Below are positions 12,314 to 25,299 of a stretch of 64,000 bases of DNA, one piece after another. The DNA is taken from contig CAJQUW010006832.1 of the NCBI GenBank assembly GCA_907163375.1, positions 186,001 to 250,000 of the forward strand, in the 5' to 3' direction. This DNA is from Prostheceraeus crozeri (lineage: Eukaryota; Platyhelminthes; Polycladida; Euryleptidae). The position numbers and the translations under genes were made by a program. Position 1 is the stretch's first letter. Every line of letters starts with the position of its first letter. Below the pieces are notes generated by a model. It searched no databases and was not told where the DNA came from. It worked only from the letters and a program-made list of their open reading frames with translations.

Positions 12314-14774
12314 TTGGTGTGTGAGAAGATAAACAAATGTTGACAACATTGAAATATAATGTTGCATGATATTCTTAAAAATATGGCAAATGTATAAATG
12401 AAATCAAAGAAATTCTGAACAGGTCGATCGGGTTCTGGCAGACGAAGGTGCAATAGAGAATTGCTTGATTTAATGCTGTCTTACTATGCTTTCAACCGCA
12501 TCTGCTAATATAGCTTGTTACATTTGTTGGCTGTTATCGTTTTAGTGAAAAAGATAAAACAAAACGATGTCATTTGTTGCGTGGTCTTTCGTCGATTCTT
12601 TTCGAGCAACACTTCGGACTTTGCTCACCTGATAGACATGTATGTAGTGACTTTAATTTTCTTTTATTGTACGCGTCCAGAAGACTGTCTGAAAAGAATC
12701 GGCGAAAGGCCTTGCAGCAAATAACGTCGCTTTGTCTTGTATTTGTCACTAAAAAATATGGTTACAAAATTGCGTACTGATCTTCTTAATAGTCTGACCG
12801 CCAGCATGAGTTTCAGCTAGGTACGAGGCCAAAAAATGGGATATTGACACTAACTACTACGAGTTTGTTCGTCTGCTGTTCTCTTTCCTCTTTCGTGACA
12901 CAAGATAAAAAACACACGTAAATCCAATGGGAAGTAGACTGAAGCTTTAGTTGAAAATCATATTTGTCTGTGCTTTCCCCTGGGTAAGCGAGAAACACTA
13001 ATGCTAGAGCCATGATTTTTGACTTGGAATGTCTTCAGGTCGCAAGCTCATGTACCTTCATCTATGAAGCTAAACATATTTAGATTTATCAAGGATCGTA
13101 AAATCGGTAGACACAACATTTTGAAAAAAACATTTATCCCCATTTTAACCATGTTTTCGAATGTATAAGCGATCTGACTATATTGCTATCAAGATATTAA
13201 TATAGCCTACACATAGTAGGAAAAGATCGGAAGACATATCATACCGATAATTGTGGTTCAGAACTTTGTAAGTAATCATGAAATTAGATAAAATATGGAA
13301 AATATCATTTTTATCAAAAACTTCATTTAGTGAATTTAGTGTGCATGTGGTACCGGATAGTACATGAGCAACCGGAAAGAACTGGGCAGACGCGCAGATT
13401 CGCAGTTTCCATAGGCTGTGCATCATTTTGTGAAAGTCTCATTATGGAAGATATATCAAACTCCCTAAAGGTGAAGTTATTAAAAAATGTGTAAGAAATA
13501 TACACAAAATCCCTTCTGGTGATTGTGAGAATAAGTAGGTAGGGCAACCTGACAGATCCAGTCATTCAAATCAGCATTAACGAAACATGCCCTCAAAGTC
13601 AACCACATCGATTGGTCATGATTTTAAATTATTTGCAGATAAGTCAATTACAAGAACCAGTGGTTCTTAGAAGCTTGACATTTAGAACAACTTCATTGTG
13701 TCGGTCGTTAGGAACTATAGGCATCGTGTCCACATCCAGATATTTGATCGTCTGTTGTTCTCTTGTTATCTTTACCTGATAACCTCACCTATTTTTGAAA
13801 ATTGTGACACTGGTTCAAATCTGATGTTATTGTATCTTTCTGCATCATTCTGTATTTGAAATTTTAGTATACAAGTATTGTAAGCTTGCTATCACGGCAA
13901 GTTTGCACCTTCTTCATCAGGCACTAATTTCCTGATAACGGAACAAATCATTTAACTCTTCAATTACTTCTATAATTTCAATTTCAAAGCTATTTAGCTG
14001 GTTAATGTCCGAATCGTGATCAGAAGAAATGCATCTTGTAATATAAACAATAATAACCGTGCTCTAAATTTTAAAATTTCTGCAATAGATTAATGAAAAT
14101 GCATTTTTGGCTCATTTGCTTTCACACGCCAAATCGACAGTTCAACCAACATTGCACAGATGCCTTTTAATTCATGAGACATTGGAAACAAGCTTAAATG
14201 ATGTCTACTGTAATGTTGACATTAATCTACAGAAAAATATTTAATGCATGAGTACAGGTGGTCTCCTCATCATAAATTATGGAAGACTTCTTAGATTAGG
14301 GTTCAGTGCTCATTGCCACTGTTGAATCTTCTATTGTCATTGATTGTAGCAATACCGTTCTTATACCAATTAAGTTTACTATCAAAGCCAGTAGAATTGT
14401 GTCTCTCAACTGCTTCACCCTAAAATCGTTTCTGAAATTTGGAAGACAAGATATGAGAGAATCTGCATCATTGAATTTCAAAATACAAGAATGGAGATCC
14501 ATTAATTAAATTAACAAGCAATACATCTTTGACATGATCGAAAATCAGCATTCAGTGTTTCATAAATCGCAGCAACAGTAACTTGTATGTGAATATATTC
14601 TACACGAAGAGGTACAGCATATGCATACTATGCATACATGCATCCTACTCCTATTATCATTACCTTCATTATTTTAGTGCTTATTGTAGTTCTGATCGAA
14701 ACTGTATGTACGGTAAACAGCTGCTGCAGAACTTCTGAGATTGCACTCTATCGTTTAATTTCATCTTTTAACCG
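12312..14774. other. Unassigned non-coding DNA
   Basis: AT-rich sequence with short chance frames on both strands. No splice chain or transposon motif was recognised. Confidence 0.4.
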
Positions 14775-14880
14775 TCAGTGTGGCCTAGTGATGAAGGTGC
14801 GAGCTCCTCTCCACCGCGTACTTCGGTTCGATTCCTGTGTCAGGCGAGTGTGGTCGGGGAATCAAGGATGTTGGCGTCTT
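14775..14880 (+). mobile_element. tRNA-derived SINE head
   Basis: A box A-like TGGCCTAGTGATGAAGG (14,781-14,797) is followed by a perfect box B, GGTTCGATTCC (14,825-14,835), at tRNA-like spacing. Flanking bases do not form an acceptor stem, so this is a SINE promoter head rather than a functional tRNA gene. The non-tRNA body (GTCGGGGAATCAAGG...) fades into unassigned sequence. Confidence 0.75.
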
Positions 14881-17800
14881 TTATTTACTTAATCGCTGTC
14901 ATTCTCTTTAGATATCCAATCTATCTTTGAATTCCTCCACATATGTGGCTCTTCACTAGAGGGTGCTGGTCTATTTTATAACTGTGTCCTTGTCAAGAAA
15001 GCTTTAATAATTTACAACAGTATTCGTTTATATTCTACTTTTTTAAATTAAAAGAGCAAATAATACTATTTTCGGTAGGTCTATGTCAAAAAATTGTTAG
15101 TGATAAATCATACAGTATGTATATTTAGATAGGCATGTATAAACTCAAGAATGCTGAATAAGCGTATAATTAATGACTTATATCCGATAATTATCTTGGC
15201 CCTATCAAGACACGTGACGTCACAAAATGGTGAGCTATGTACATGTAGGTCTTCTTTTAATTAATAAGTCTCGAAAGTAAACTATGCAATAAAAGCGATA
15301 TTGATTATCGCGATGTCGATACCATAGAAAAGGAAATAAGGCGTACATAGCGCAAGACAGAATCCACTATTTATCGTGTCACCTACTATGCGTCTTTAAT
15401 GAACGAACTTAAAAGCAAAATGTAAAAAATTAAAGTAGAAGCAGATAAAAGTTGAAATTCAGGCGAACGGAGGTCAGTCACAAAAGGTCGCTGGTGTCGA
15501 CAGAGTCAATGATAGGTGACGAATTGTTGGGTCCGCATTACTCATGATGGCCTTGATAAATTGTGCACGAATCGTTGGTTGTTGTTAACCTTGAGAGAAT
15601 CAGATGCCTTTTTGTTTGAAACGTTCGCCATTCAAAGACTGATAGCAACATTAACTGGATTGAAGTTGGGCTGCGCGAATAAAAGTCGGAGTTAAGCCGG
15701 TAACTAAATAAAGTAGGATGTTGCTACACAAGTGGTGGTGGAAGTTGAAAACACGACGTGCGGTGCAACGCATCAGGAATATTCAAATCGACTAGTGAGA
15801 TAGACAATATAAAAGAAGAAGGCATTAGTGGGGACATATAACGAATAAGCGATTGTAATTTGTAATCTAGTAACAATTTGCGCTGCCAAGCTAGTAGTGG
15901 TCTAATAGAGGTCTGTGGCGTTTTACTATAGGGGGGTATATTTTGGGAACAATTTCTTAGGGTGCCGGTGTCTGCAGTCTACTAGAGGTTTTACGGTAAG
16001 TCTGATCTAATCGGCAATATTTTTTAAAAAATCTCAACCAACCCTGTATAATGCATGCATGTCACTATTACTGCAATTGTCTTTTAGCTTATAAAATATT
16101 CCATAATATAGAATTATCGGCTGAATTTGCCAAAATCTGTTTTGCCTGGTGTGTCACTGAAATTATGACAAATATAAGGCAAATAGGGCTTTTTGTCTAC
16201 TGCTTGATACATGTATGTTGAAAATTGTGGCGTATAGTATATACCTACATTGCATGTGAAATAAATAAGCCATTAATTATTTTTTTGTGATAAATTCACA
16301 AAATTGACAGCATACATGTAAATAAATTTCCCAAAACTTTTAGGCAAATTTAAGATTGATGGAGGAGTGCAATATGAAGAATGTGCTATAAATAAATTCA
16401 CAAGAATCTCGGGAGCTTCCAGATATCATGCATACTGCATATGCATGCGCATAAGTCCTTCTTGATGCTTGCTCAAAAATGGGATTTCTATACATCTCAT
16501 TCCACACGATTCATCAATCAGAAAAATATGTACAATGAGCCAAACCTGTTTTTCGTGATCCATGACCTTGTATTGCTTAACTGCTAAGCGGAAGATATTC
16601 AATGCCTCTATTTTTTTTGACAGACATTCAAATTGGACTCATTTTGTCGAATATTCATTTTCCTTTCTTTGTATCTCAAAATCCTTCCTAAGCATCTACT
16701 TATAGTCACACCATTCCAATTACTATTCTAACTCTTCCTTAAAAGATTCCTTTATTCATTTTTTCTCCCTTCATCAGGCTTTAATACTCATATGGTATAG
16801 ACTAATTTCAGTGACATCTAGCAATTCCGAGTCTTCTTAGTCTAAAATGTTTTGAGCTTAGCTGTCCTTTCCTACAAATTTAAATGTTGCCACGTTATCA
16901 TTTTGATTTTAGATTTTGCATGTAACTTGAAGAACGTGCATGCTTGTATGTCGGTTTTATGTAACAGATATTGAGATAACAGCTTTACTTGATATTCCCA
17001 AAAAGATGATTGATACAAAATTATGACATTATCCCTATTATCAAGATATAACATCCTTGAGTTTTCAAAATTTTCACGATGGAAAATGAAGATTGACATG
17101 TTGATCCTGAATTAGCTTAGTCTCCCTATTTAATCAACGAGTACACATTTTTTGTGTGTCCTGTAATTTAAATTATTACAATGATAATGGACAAATTCCT
17201 GTCATTTGTTCTACATCATTGTAAATCAGCATTACATTGGTTCAGGCACACGTGATATCATGGTAGATAGATAATTTTCTTGTTGAGTGTTTTGTTTGTT
17301 AATAGTAATACAAGTCTGAACACGGTCCTACCGCTGCTCATCTTCATGTTTTACTGTTGTCTGAATATGACACTGATTTAAATTTAAATCTTAATGAAAA
17401 GCCAACCATGTTCATCAAGTAGTCAATAGTGTTTGAAGGAGGCAACGTCCGTGTTCTCACACAGAATATTCATGTTCTGTTCTGTTATTCCCTAGCCTGT
17501 GAAGGTTGCCTACTTCCGAAGTCCGAAATTGACACCTTCCGTTCTCTTGAACATACACGTGTCGATGAGAACAAGAGGGAGAATGCATCGTTAAGTCCAG
17601 TTAATTCGTTCCACGATGTAAATAAATTGTATTTTTCTATTTATATCAATAAGAGCCACGGAACTTTTAGGCAATATGATTGCGATGAATTGACAGTGCC
17701 AGTTTTTGCCAAAAAAGCAATCCATCTTACTCAACGTTTACTTCATTGCTCATTGTCTAACTTGTTATTTCAGTTAAATCTGAACTTCATAAGAGCGCTC

Positions 17801-17990
17801 TTGTAGATGTAAGAGTATTGATCATAATTACTGCTATCAGTGGAATCGGCTAATGGTTTCCTCGGTTAACTGTCACATTCAGAGGAAAAATCATTCCTGC
17901 TGTACATGTACATGCATGTAAATTAGATATTTCTTCCTATTGCGATCAAATTAATTAGTGAACTCTTAACAATGTTTTGAATTTCAACAG
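14881..17990. other. Unassigned DNA with possible promoter and exon edges
   Basis: It contains the CACGTG/TGACGTCA site at 15,211 and, on the plus strand, a good donor-like ACG|GTAAGTC at about 15,992 preceded by acceptor-like CTGCAG. These could belong to an unknown gene, but no coding frame supports it. A 125-codon frame at 17,429-17,806 has no recognisable motif. Confidence 0.3.
15211..15222. promoter_or_regulatory. Overlapping E-box and full CRE palindrome
   Basis: CACGTGACGTCA contains a CACGTG E-box (bHLH-ZIP site) overlapping a complete TGACGTCA cAMP-response element (ATF/CREB site). Both are palindromic, and in an AT-rich background the combination is unlikely by chance. There is no identified gene next to it, so a promoter role is inference. 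Confidence 0.4.
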
Positions 17991-18039
17991 ATCTGCCATT
18001 CTCAGACAAAATGCAGCAATTTCATGAAGGATGATGTTG
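17991..18039 (+). other. Possible 49-nt exon
   Basis: An acceptor TTTCAACAG ends at 17,990, and a donor GTTG|GTAAGTC starts at 18,040. One phase is open (CHSQTKCSNFMKDDV). There is no neighbour to test the phase against. Confidence 0.2.
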
Positions 18040-18373
18040 GTAAGTCATTCAATTCAACTCCTTCAAAAAAACTTGGTAAATAATACTTTACCTGAGTTCA
18101 GCTGAGTAATTGATTTAAGCCAAATAACTATCATAATATGGGGGCGTAAATTAAATGATTTCAGCTTCCTCATTCCAAAAAATTGTTGTGTCATTCCAGC
18201 ACACTTCATTCCAAAATAACACACTCAAGCCATTTCAAAGTGCTTAGTTCATTTCTTCGCAGTGAAATAAAAATGACTCTTAGATTAAAAATGGCAACTG
18301 GGCCTATACGCCCACAACACTAATATTGTGATAGAATCATCACTGCTTTCTATTGCGTGCAATATTCATCTTT

Positions 18374-19050
18374 TCAGAGCTTAACAAACGGTAATAAACA
18401 CTTTTGTTGCAAAATGCACATTGGCTGGGCTTTTGATGGTAAGATTTGCTCGATCTGGCGACTTACAGTGCTTTTTTGGATGATTTTAAAAATCATAGAG
18501 TGAAATTCTGTGGCTTCACCAAGAGATTTCAGTTCTTCTCGCTTACGAACCTCAAGCTCCAAAAGCGAAGTGAACTCATCAAGATCTGGCTGTCTACCGT
18601 GTGTGGCATCTAAAACTTTCATCAGCAAATTTCTTGGAATTTTCCTCAACAATGACGGCATACTGAGCGGACTGCACATGGAAGAGTCTAGTGACAACTG
18701 TCTCAGAGAACCAACATCAAAATTGATACTGTCAAGAAATCTACGTAATCCTGAACTAGAGTCATCGGATGGATGAATGTTATTGAGAGATTCAATATAA
18801 GGATTTTTTATTTTATTTTCATGCCCCAAAATCAGTACGAAGCTTCTCTAAAACCATGCCATATGATGCATTAGAGGGTCGACAATGACTGACTTGCTCT
18901 TTTTTCAATACCGTGCAAAATACTCATCAAATTTATGAACTAGGTAGCTTCCTCTAGATCAGACCTGGAATCAATATCGGCCTTGAAAACATCGTGAATT
19001 AGCCATCGAAATGTACAAGATTTAGTTTTTTTGCAACTTGGCGTGACTAA
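18374..19050 (-). pseudogene. BEL/Pao retrotransposon gag relic (DUF1759-like)
   Basis: The minus-strand frame at 18,374-18,829 carries GLRRFLDSI, LRQLSLDSS, LLRKIPRNLL and DEFTSLLELEVRKREE. This is the typical layout of the BEL/Pao gag region (LL..HV.ALE.LG...LLRKLP...L..LL..EV..RE). Going upstream, broken frames give YGMVLEKLRTDFG at about 18,830-18,880, FKADIDSRSDLEEAT at about 18,945-18,995, and KKLNLVHFDG near 19,030, matching the expected earlier gag blocks in the right order. Several frameshifts and stops make it a pseudogene. No protease, RT or LTR was seen nearby, so it is a fragment. Confidence 0.72.
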
Positions 19051-20315
19051 GCGACGTTGAAATGGGTCTGCACGAGGGTGCATCAGATTTGGTCAATGAT
19101 GGTGGCTTGTGCTTTGATGAAAATGCCTCTACTTCAGAAATCTTTTGGACATTATCTCTCATAATATCGCTATCAACCTCAAACTATTTCATAAAAACTT
19201 CACTGTCAACAGTTTCGTTTGAGTTGATGTCAGTGATTTGTTTGTCGGGCATCTATCTATATTCATCGATTCTCTGTTTCAGAAATGATCGGTCAAAACT
19301 AATCGAGTTGGGATCTGGAACATTGTTCGTCATCGAATAATTAACCCTATTGTAGTGCCTATTAAAGTGCGCACGATGGCCATCACGCTGTGTGGACATT
19401 AAAGGAAGACATTACAAAAAGGAACCTACACAATAAACGTAAATTAGCTGAACCTATATGATGATGAAAATGGAATTTGGGTTCATAAATCGATAAATAT
19501 TTGTGCTTCGTTGAATGTCTGGCTTGGTCAAGGCACCATTTGTGGATTATACGGATGAACGACCAAACCGTTGACACGTAATTTATTGGATAAACAGTTC
19601 GTTGTTAGGACAAATCACATTTAAACGTTCACAAGTGATGATTTAAGTGATATCTACAAACAACAGATCACTTACAGTCCGCAGAAATTGAAAAATTCAG
19701 TTGTATGTGTGTTATCACTAAGCTTTATTGACCAAGCAAATAACATTGAAAAATTCCTTTTCATCGATACAAATCTGGTACTTTTGAGACGGTTGTTCAT
19801 GTCACTAAGCTCCAAAAATTTAGCGCTAACTAGTTGACGTTTGAGCGTTAGCTTTATTTTGTTACTTGATGGTTTGATGACCGACTTAACATTTCATGAC
19901 ATTGTGACAATCCCTGCCGAGGGATCGGGGGGAGGATGGGGAGTAGTTGGTTAATAGACCTAGACATCGACAATTCAAACGGATCACCAAAAATAAAATG
20001 CTCAGCCAAATTCTGATAATTCTGAAAAACCTAAATGTTGTCTCTGTCGTTTCATTGTCTTAATTGCTATAAATGACTTATATACTTAATGAATATAATA
20101 CTTAATATACAATGTATAATATACCTTACATACTTAATGACTTACCACTTCCTGTTTAAACTTAACTTGAATTGCATCGGTATTGGTTTACGAATCAGAC
20201 AACTAAAAAAATAAGAACAAAAAAGCAATGAATGAGATAAAAAATACTGCAGTTGCAGATGACTTTAGATATTTTGAAAGATTTTTGTTTCACCCAAACT
20301 GACAACCAAAAAGAC
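19051..20315. other. No gene recognised
   Basis: The first few hundred bases may be further decayed gag sequence on the minus strand. The remainder is AT-rich with no feature I can support. Confidence 0.35.
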
Positions 20316-20345
20316 GGTAAAATAATTCGCCTAAGATGTCGGTGT
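20316..20345 (-). repeat. Solo transposon terminus, inverted match to 22,437
   Basis: The reverse complement starts ACACCGACATCTTAGGCGAA, closely matching the plus-strand sequence at 22,437 (ACACCGACATCTTAGGTGAA). The two face each other in opposite orientation, so each looks like an outward terminus of a separate or fragmented element. Confidence 0.5.
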
Positions 20346-22436
20346 GCATTACTGTGCAATCATTCGAAAATTTGCGGCATCACGCGCTGCATCATCAATG
20401 CGGAATGAAATGCGACAAATAGCAAAACATATCGTTGTCCACGCTTTCCCTCGAGTCTCAGACAGAGAAGCATGAAATAGCTTGCATAACAATGTAGCGC
20501 TTACTTGGATAGGAGAACAGTAATGTAAATTTTATGGCCTGTGGTTTCCATGCTTGTTGACTCCCTAGGAGGAAGGATTTACTAATGCCGATACAGCAGG
20601 AGCAAAATATTACACAACAATACATTGTTCAATTATTTTCATCGTATCAATGAAATCACAATCATGCATCAACCCTATTTTATCTGCGGGGAACTCCTGG
20701 AGCACTTAACCATTTTTTGCTTTAAGTCCTAAACTGTAAGGGTCATGACGCTAGTTTTTGTGCTCTTAGTTTCTACGCATTTTCGATACCCTATTCATAT
20801 TTTATCAAATTTGATCCAGTGTTGTCAGCTGAGTTTTATCTTCACCGTGTTTACTGTGAACCGAGTTTAAATTCCATGATCAAGAAACTGAGTTTACTTT
20901 TCATTTTTACTGGAACCGATTTTGTGGAAACCTAACTGGGTTTCGGAAACACGGTTAACTGAGTTAAATTTGTCCCACGATTCAGTGCTGCATCGTAATA
21001 GTCAAGCATCCTAAATGAGAGGGAATGCATTTCTCGGAAATCCCACATCAAAGCAGACACGATATGACTTGCCTCTAAACTTCATTTTTGCTCTCAGGCT
21101 GTTGAGGTTTTGCTTTTTGAAAGCATTTGAATATTCTTTCATGAAAACGTAATTGATGATAGTGCCGCAGTCAGATGTTACGATATATTTGTATGACAAT
21201 ATAGATACTACTTCAGTTATTGCTGTTCTTTGGGATATCATGCTGTCTGCGTGCATGCTCTACACAGAAAATAATAACTAATTCTTACTTTGGAAAATTG
21301 CTACAGTCCTAATGCAAATATAATAATGAGTTGCAGGGAAATTATAGAAGAAAGTTGGTGTTGTGATTTTGGAATGGAAAATTCGACTGAATGATAACAT
21401 CTCAATTTACAAGTTTAGGTAGGCCCACTGGTTATACATATGATATATTTATATGTATTAATTAATTATTAATTTAAATATTAAATATGATACATATTTA
21501 TGGTTTCTGTCAACTTCATCCTCGTGTGGAATTTTCGGCAGGTCTTCCTTTTTGGACATAGCAAATTATTCTAATTGATCTCCAAATAGACATTTCATCT
21601 ACAAGCCTATAGGCACTCGTAAAATATTCCACGTAAACAGGTATAACTTGCTTACGAAAGGTGATTAATGTATTGTTATTTTTACACAATGAATTATTTT
21701 GATAATTTCTTCTTAATTGATTTCCCTTGAAAATAAATCCCAAATTATTTTTGAAAGCCTATTAATTTATATTGGTCCTTTTCGTAGTCTTATCTTAGCA
21801 CAAGCATGAAATGTGTATAAGCCTCTGGGTCTGTTTTCAAACACTGAAAATGAAATCAAGCAAACCAAGATTCTAAAATACTTGCCAGTCTAGAAACTAT
21901 AGAACACAGCAAAAAGATTTTCAAAAACATTTGTCAAATTTATCAAGCGCAATGCCAATGAGGTGGTCTCTGTGGCAAGAGGCACTTGTATTTTCTTGCC
22001 ATAGGCTCTATGCCTCCTTCTAAATATTCATCAATAGTAGATAGCCTACTATAAAAAAGCTTAAATTTTGCATAGGCTAAAGGTACTTCTAATTTCCATC
22101 TCGCGCGAATTCAGATCAGCTCTATTGTCATATTATTTTCTAACTCCCTCTTTAACTTCTCTATGATAAACCATGGACATCTAGAATGCATGGTTGAACT
22201 TAATCAGTATTATGCCTCAAACTCTGATTAAAAAGCTCTCGAATGAAGTACTCGCAATATATACCTTTATAATCAGTTTCTGATGACTTTTTTGTCCTAC
22301 TGGTGCATTTCTCTTTTGTAACCGAGTTTTGCTGGAATATTTTATTGAATTATAACTGAGTTTCTTGAAGAACTCAGTTGACAACATTGATTTGATACAT
22401 AGAAGCATTACAAATTTGACTTTTACTTATACGTAG
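20346..22436. other. Unassigned AT-rich DNA between two inverted termini
   Basis: It includes strongly palindromic A/T runs at about 21,435-21,500 and several 'ACTGAGTT' repeats at 20,830-20,960. No coding evidence. Confidence 0.35.
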
Positions 22437-22910
22437 ACACCGACATCTTAGGTGAATATTTTAATCGATTTAGGCATTTTTTAGGTGAATAATTTTGCAG
22501 ATTTAGGTTGTTAATTTAGGTGAATTAAAATCCCTTAAAATAACTAAATTTATCTAGAGCAATTGCATGTTTTCTTCAGTTTTTGTTTCTTTACTTTTTC
22601 GTTGTCTAATTTGTAAACGAAAACATTGCAATGTAATTAAGGGCTGATAAGATGATCAGTTATCAATTTAGATGTGATTCGGAACAATTTTATTTCAAAC
22701 TAAATAACTAAATAAACCGATAAATTGTAAACGATCTCTCAACGTCTGCACTGACAAATGAAGAGAATTTTGACGCGGCAGCATCAGAGGCGTCAGAAGA
22801 AAATCTTTCGGGTGGATCCATATTTTCACTCATCATGATATATCTCATGAAGTTCAGATAACAGTGGATTTTTTGAGATTGCATGCGTGCCACAATATCA
22901 AAAACCAACG
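22437..22910 (-). mobile_element. hAT-related element fragment (CGGBP1-like C-terminus)
   Basis: The terminus ACACCGACATCTTAGGTGAA sits at 22,437. A minus-strand frame (22,708-22,908) pointing towards it reads SDASDAAASKFSSF followed by SADVERSFTIYRFI. The 'SADVERSFS.YK' block is the conserved C-terminal dimerisation motif of hAT transposases and of the hAT-derived protein CGGBP1. Only the last ~60 residues remain. The position of the 3' end of the gene next to the terminus fits a hAT layout. Confidence 0.6.
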
Positions 22911-23879
22911 TTTAGTCGAAAAGAAAACAAGTTACGTGCTTTGACAAAATTATTGGAATTTAAGTGGAAAATATATTTTAGGTGATTCACCTTCATTGTC
23001 AATGTCTACTTATAAGCCTTTTGAAAATCGAGAATATGTCAATTTTTTTCAAAATTGAGCATCTTGATTTAATTCAAATTACTCTACAGACTATTGAGAA
23101 AGTACAAAGCACAAAGTGATGCTCAACAGATTCATTCATCCATAAATGCATCTATGTAACTGGTACATAGTTAGTAGAAATAACCTTAAAGTACCACTCT
23201 CAACAGCTCTCAGCAGATCCAAAGTAAAAAATGGACAGATTATCCTGCCTCAAAATATATTTGAGGCATTTGTCTATTCAGATATGTAGTTGCTGTATTT
23301 TTCCTGCTCAATATGTAATTGCAACAATAGTAGACAATTCATAATTTACATGTATTTTCTAAAATTGCTATTTGAGTTGCATTCGACCCAGCTTTACTAT
23401 CCCAATGCAATCAAACATGCTCCCAACATTCTCATAAGAAGTTTTCATTCGATAGTTGATTAAACATGTAGTTTTTCGAAGCCATCGACAGTCAATTTCC
23501 AAAAGAAACTGAAAAATCCAATTTCTTGAAAAGAGTAGAATCCAAATTAATTCTGCTATTCATATCAACATGATGGCCGAGCTTGATAAAACTGATACCA
23601 CCACTTTTCTACTGGGTAGTTTCTAAGGTAGTTTGAATACCTTAGTTTCAAATTTCAAGAACCGTTTATTCATCAGATGAGGATGCTGGATACATTTTCA
23701 AAATGCGCTTCGAAATATCAAAATGTTTTGATCAATTGTCTCAATCCTATCCACAGCGAGCTATGAAGCGCAGCGAGACCTGGATTTGGAATGCGTTGCT
23801 ACAGGACAGTTCTCAGCATCTATTACCCACAGCACCAAATGCAGATGTCGTGCGAAGATTATGCGCAGTTAACAAAAAT
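22911..23879. other. No gene recognised
   Basis: AT-rich. A frame at 23,703-23,894 runs into the LINE relic and may include its decayed upstream part, but no motif is clear. Confidence 0.35.
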
Positions 23880-24190
23880 ATGCACCATCATTAGCCACTG
23901 ATTACTCGACGACAACTATGTACAATGGTTGGAACACGTGATTAGAAGAAATCCAGATGAATTGACGAAGATCTCCATGTCTGGCTTGTTTGAGGGAAAC
24001 AGACCACGAGGAAAACCTCAAGACACCTGGTTCGACCTCCTACTAACAGAAAACAGAAATGACAAGAATCGGAAGGACTACGATCGATCAGAATGGAAAA
24101 GAGTGGTCCAAAATCTGACTCAGGTATGTCTGAGGTAGGTCTGACTCAGGTATGTCTACTCAGGTAGGTATGTCTGACGCCCTCTAGTTT
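23880..24190 (+). mobile_element. LINE 3' end relic (second LINE)
   Basis: The frame at 23,929-24,138 reads LEHVIRRNPDELTK, NRPRGKPQDTW and DRSEWKRVVQNLTQV. This is the standard C-terminal tail of LINE reverse transcriptases (WLGHV.RM ... GRPRGRP...TW ... A.DR..WR.LV). A short TATGTCTGA-type repeat follows at 24,125-24,175, then a non-coding tail with AATAAAA. It is 5'-truncated, as usual for LINE insertions. Confidence 0.75.
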
Positions 24191-25299
24191 GTCATCTCAT
24201 AACCCAACGCTTGAAAATAAAAGTCTCCTCTCCTATTGACCAACTCTAATTCCCACCTCATTTGTGCATCGCACGTATCCGTGCGTGAAGCTCACTCTTC
24301 GACGCACTATGTGACTGTTCATTGGTGCTATGAGTCAAATACATATAAATACAGTGAATATATTTAGATATTTATTTATTTATTTATTAAGTCTGTTTAA
24401 ATTCATCTTTGTGGTTTCCCGTTCAAATTGTAAAAGTAGTCGCATGCAAAATTTTGTCCGATGAAGTTATATTTCACTTTATATCTCAGCTTATCTATTT
24501 TTCAAATTGACCCTCATTCTTTTATCTATATCATCATTATGACAAGAAGGCCAAACAATGCATTGGAAAGCAATTTTAATGTAGATATCAACTAACGAAT
24601 TTTACTTTGATCTCAACCGATGTGCGGCATTGATGTCAGCTACAATGTACATTTATTATTATTACCGACGCCTCTTTGCCAGTTTATTTTTCTACCACCG
24701 TTGACGTATCCACTTAGGTATTGCATAAACATATTTCGGACTCAATTATATTGATTCCAAATTGGCATTCACTAAGCATAAGTTCATAATTAAGTGGAAT
24801 CACCTCACAAGTCTTGGTAGATATTCAAGCAATTTTAAGTTTTAGAAGAGAATGCAATTCGCTTTGGGCATTAATGCGATAGAGTTGGCTCTTGAAGCTA
24901 TGAGATAGATCCTGGTAGCCCTTGGGTGCAAGTTTTAAAGAAATGATGTTGACTAAATGCTTGTGCATGTACAAGTACTTCGGCTGTCACTGTCAATTTA
25001 TTGCGTGAAGTGCAGAGAAGAAAAGATTTGCAAAGTGAAACATAGGAGTGTATAAACGTGTTTTCAAAATTAAAATTGCTATAAACAGTAAATAGATGTC
25101 TTTACCCCTTCATTCGTGCTCAGATCGCATGTATTTTATGGATCATGTGGAGGTCTCTACTTCTTTGAGTTATATATCTCGCGCACATTTTGAGATGCGC
25201 AGTTTTTTATTATGTATGATTATTTCCAAAGAAATGAAAATCGAGAGACAAAGGTAAAACAGACGGATGAAGTTGGAGTTAATGATAGTGATAAATATG
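24191..25299. other. Unassigned non-coding DNA
   Basis: AT-rich, with a TTTA-rich run at 24,367-24,390. No supported feature. Confidence 0.4.

Noticed and set aside
13652-13668. AAGAACCAGTGGTTCTT as a hormone-response element
   Set aside because: A single near-palindrome with no linked promoter; expected by chance at this scale.
14775-14880. Functional tRNA gene
   Set aside because: Boxes A and B are good, but no acceptor stem can pair across the ends, so it was called a SINE head.
17429-17806. 125-codon plus-strand frame as a gene
   Set aside because: No motif, and it includes an acceptor-like sequence internally, so it is more likely a chance frame.
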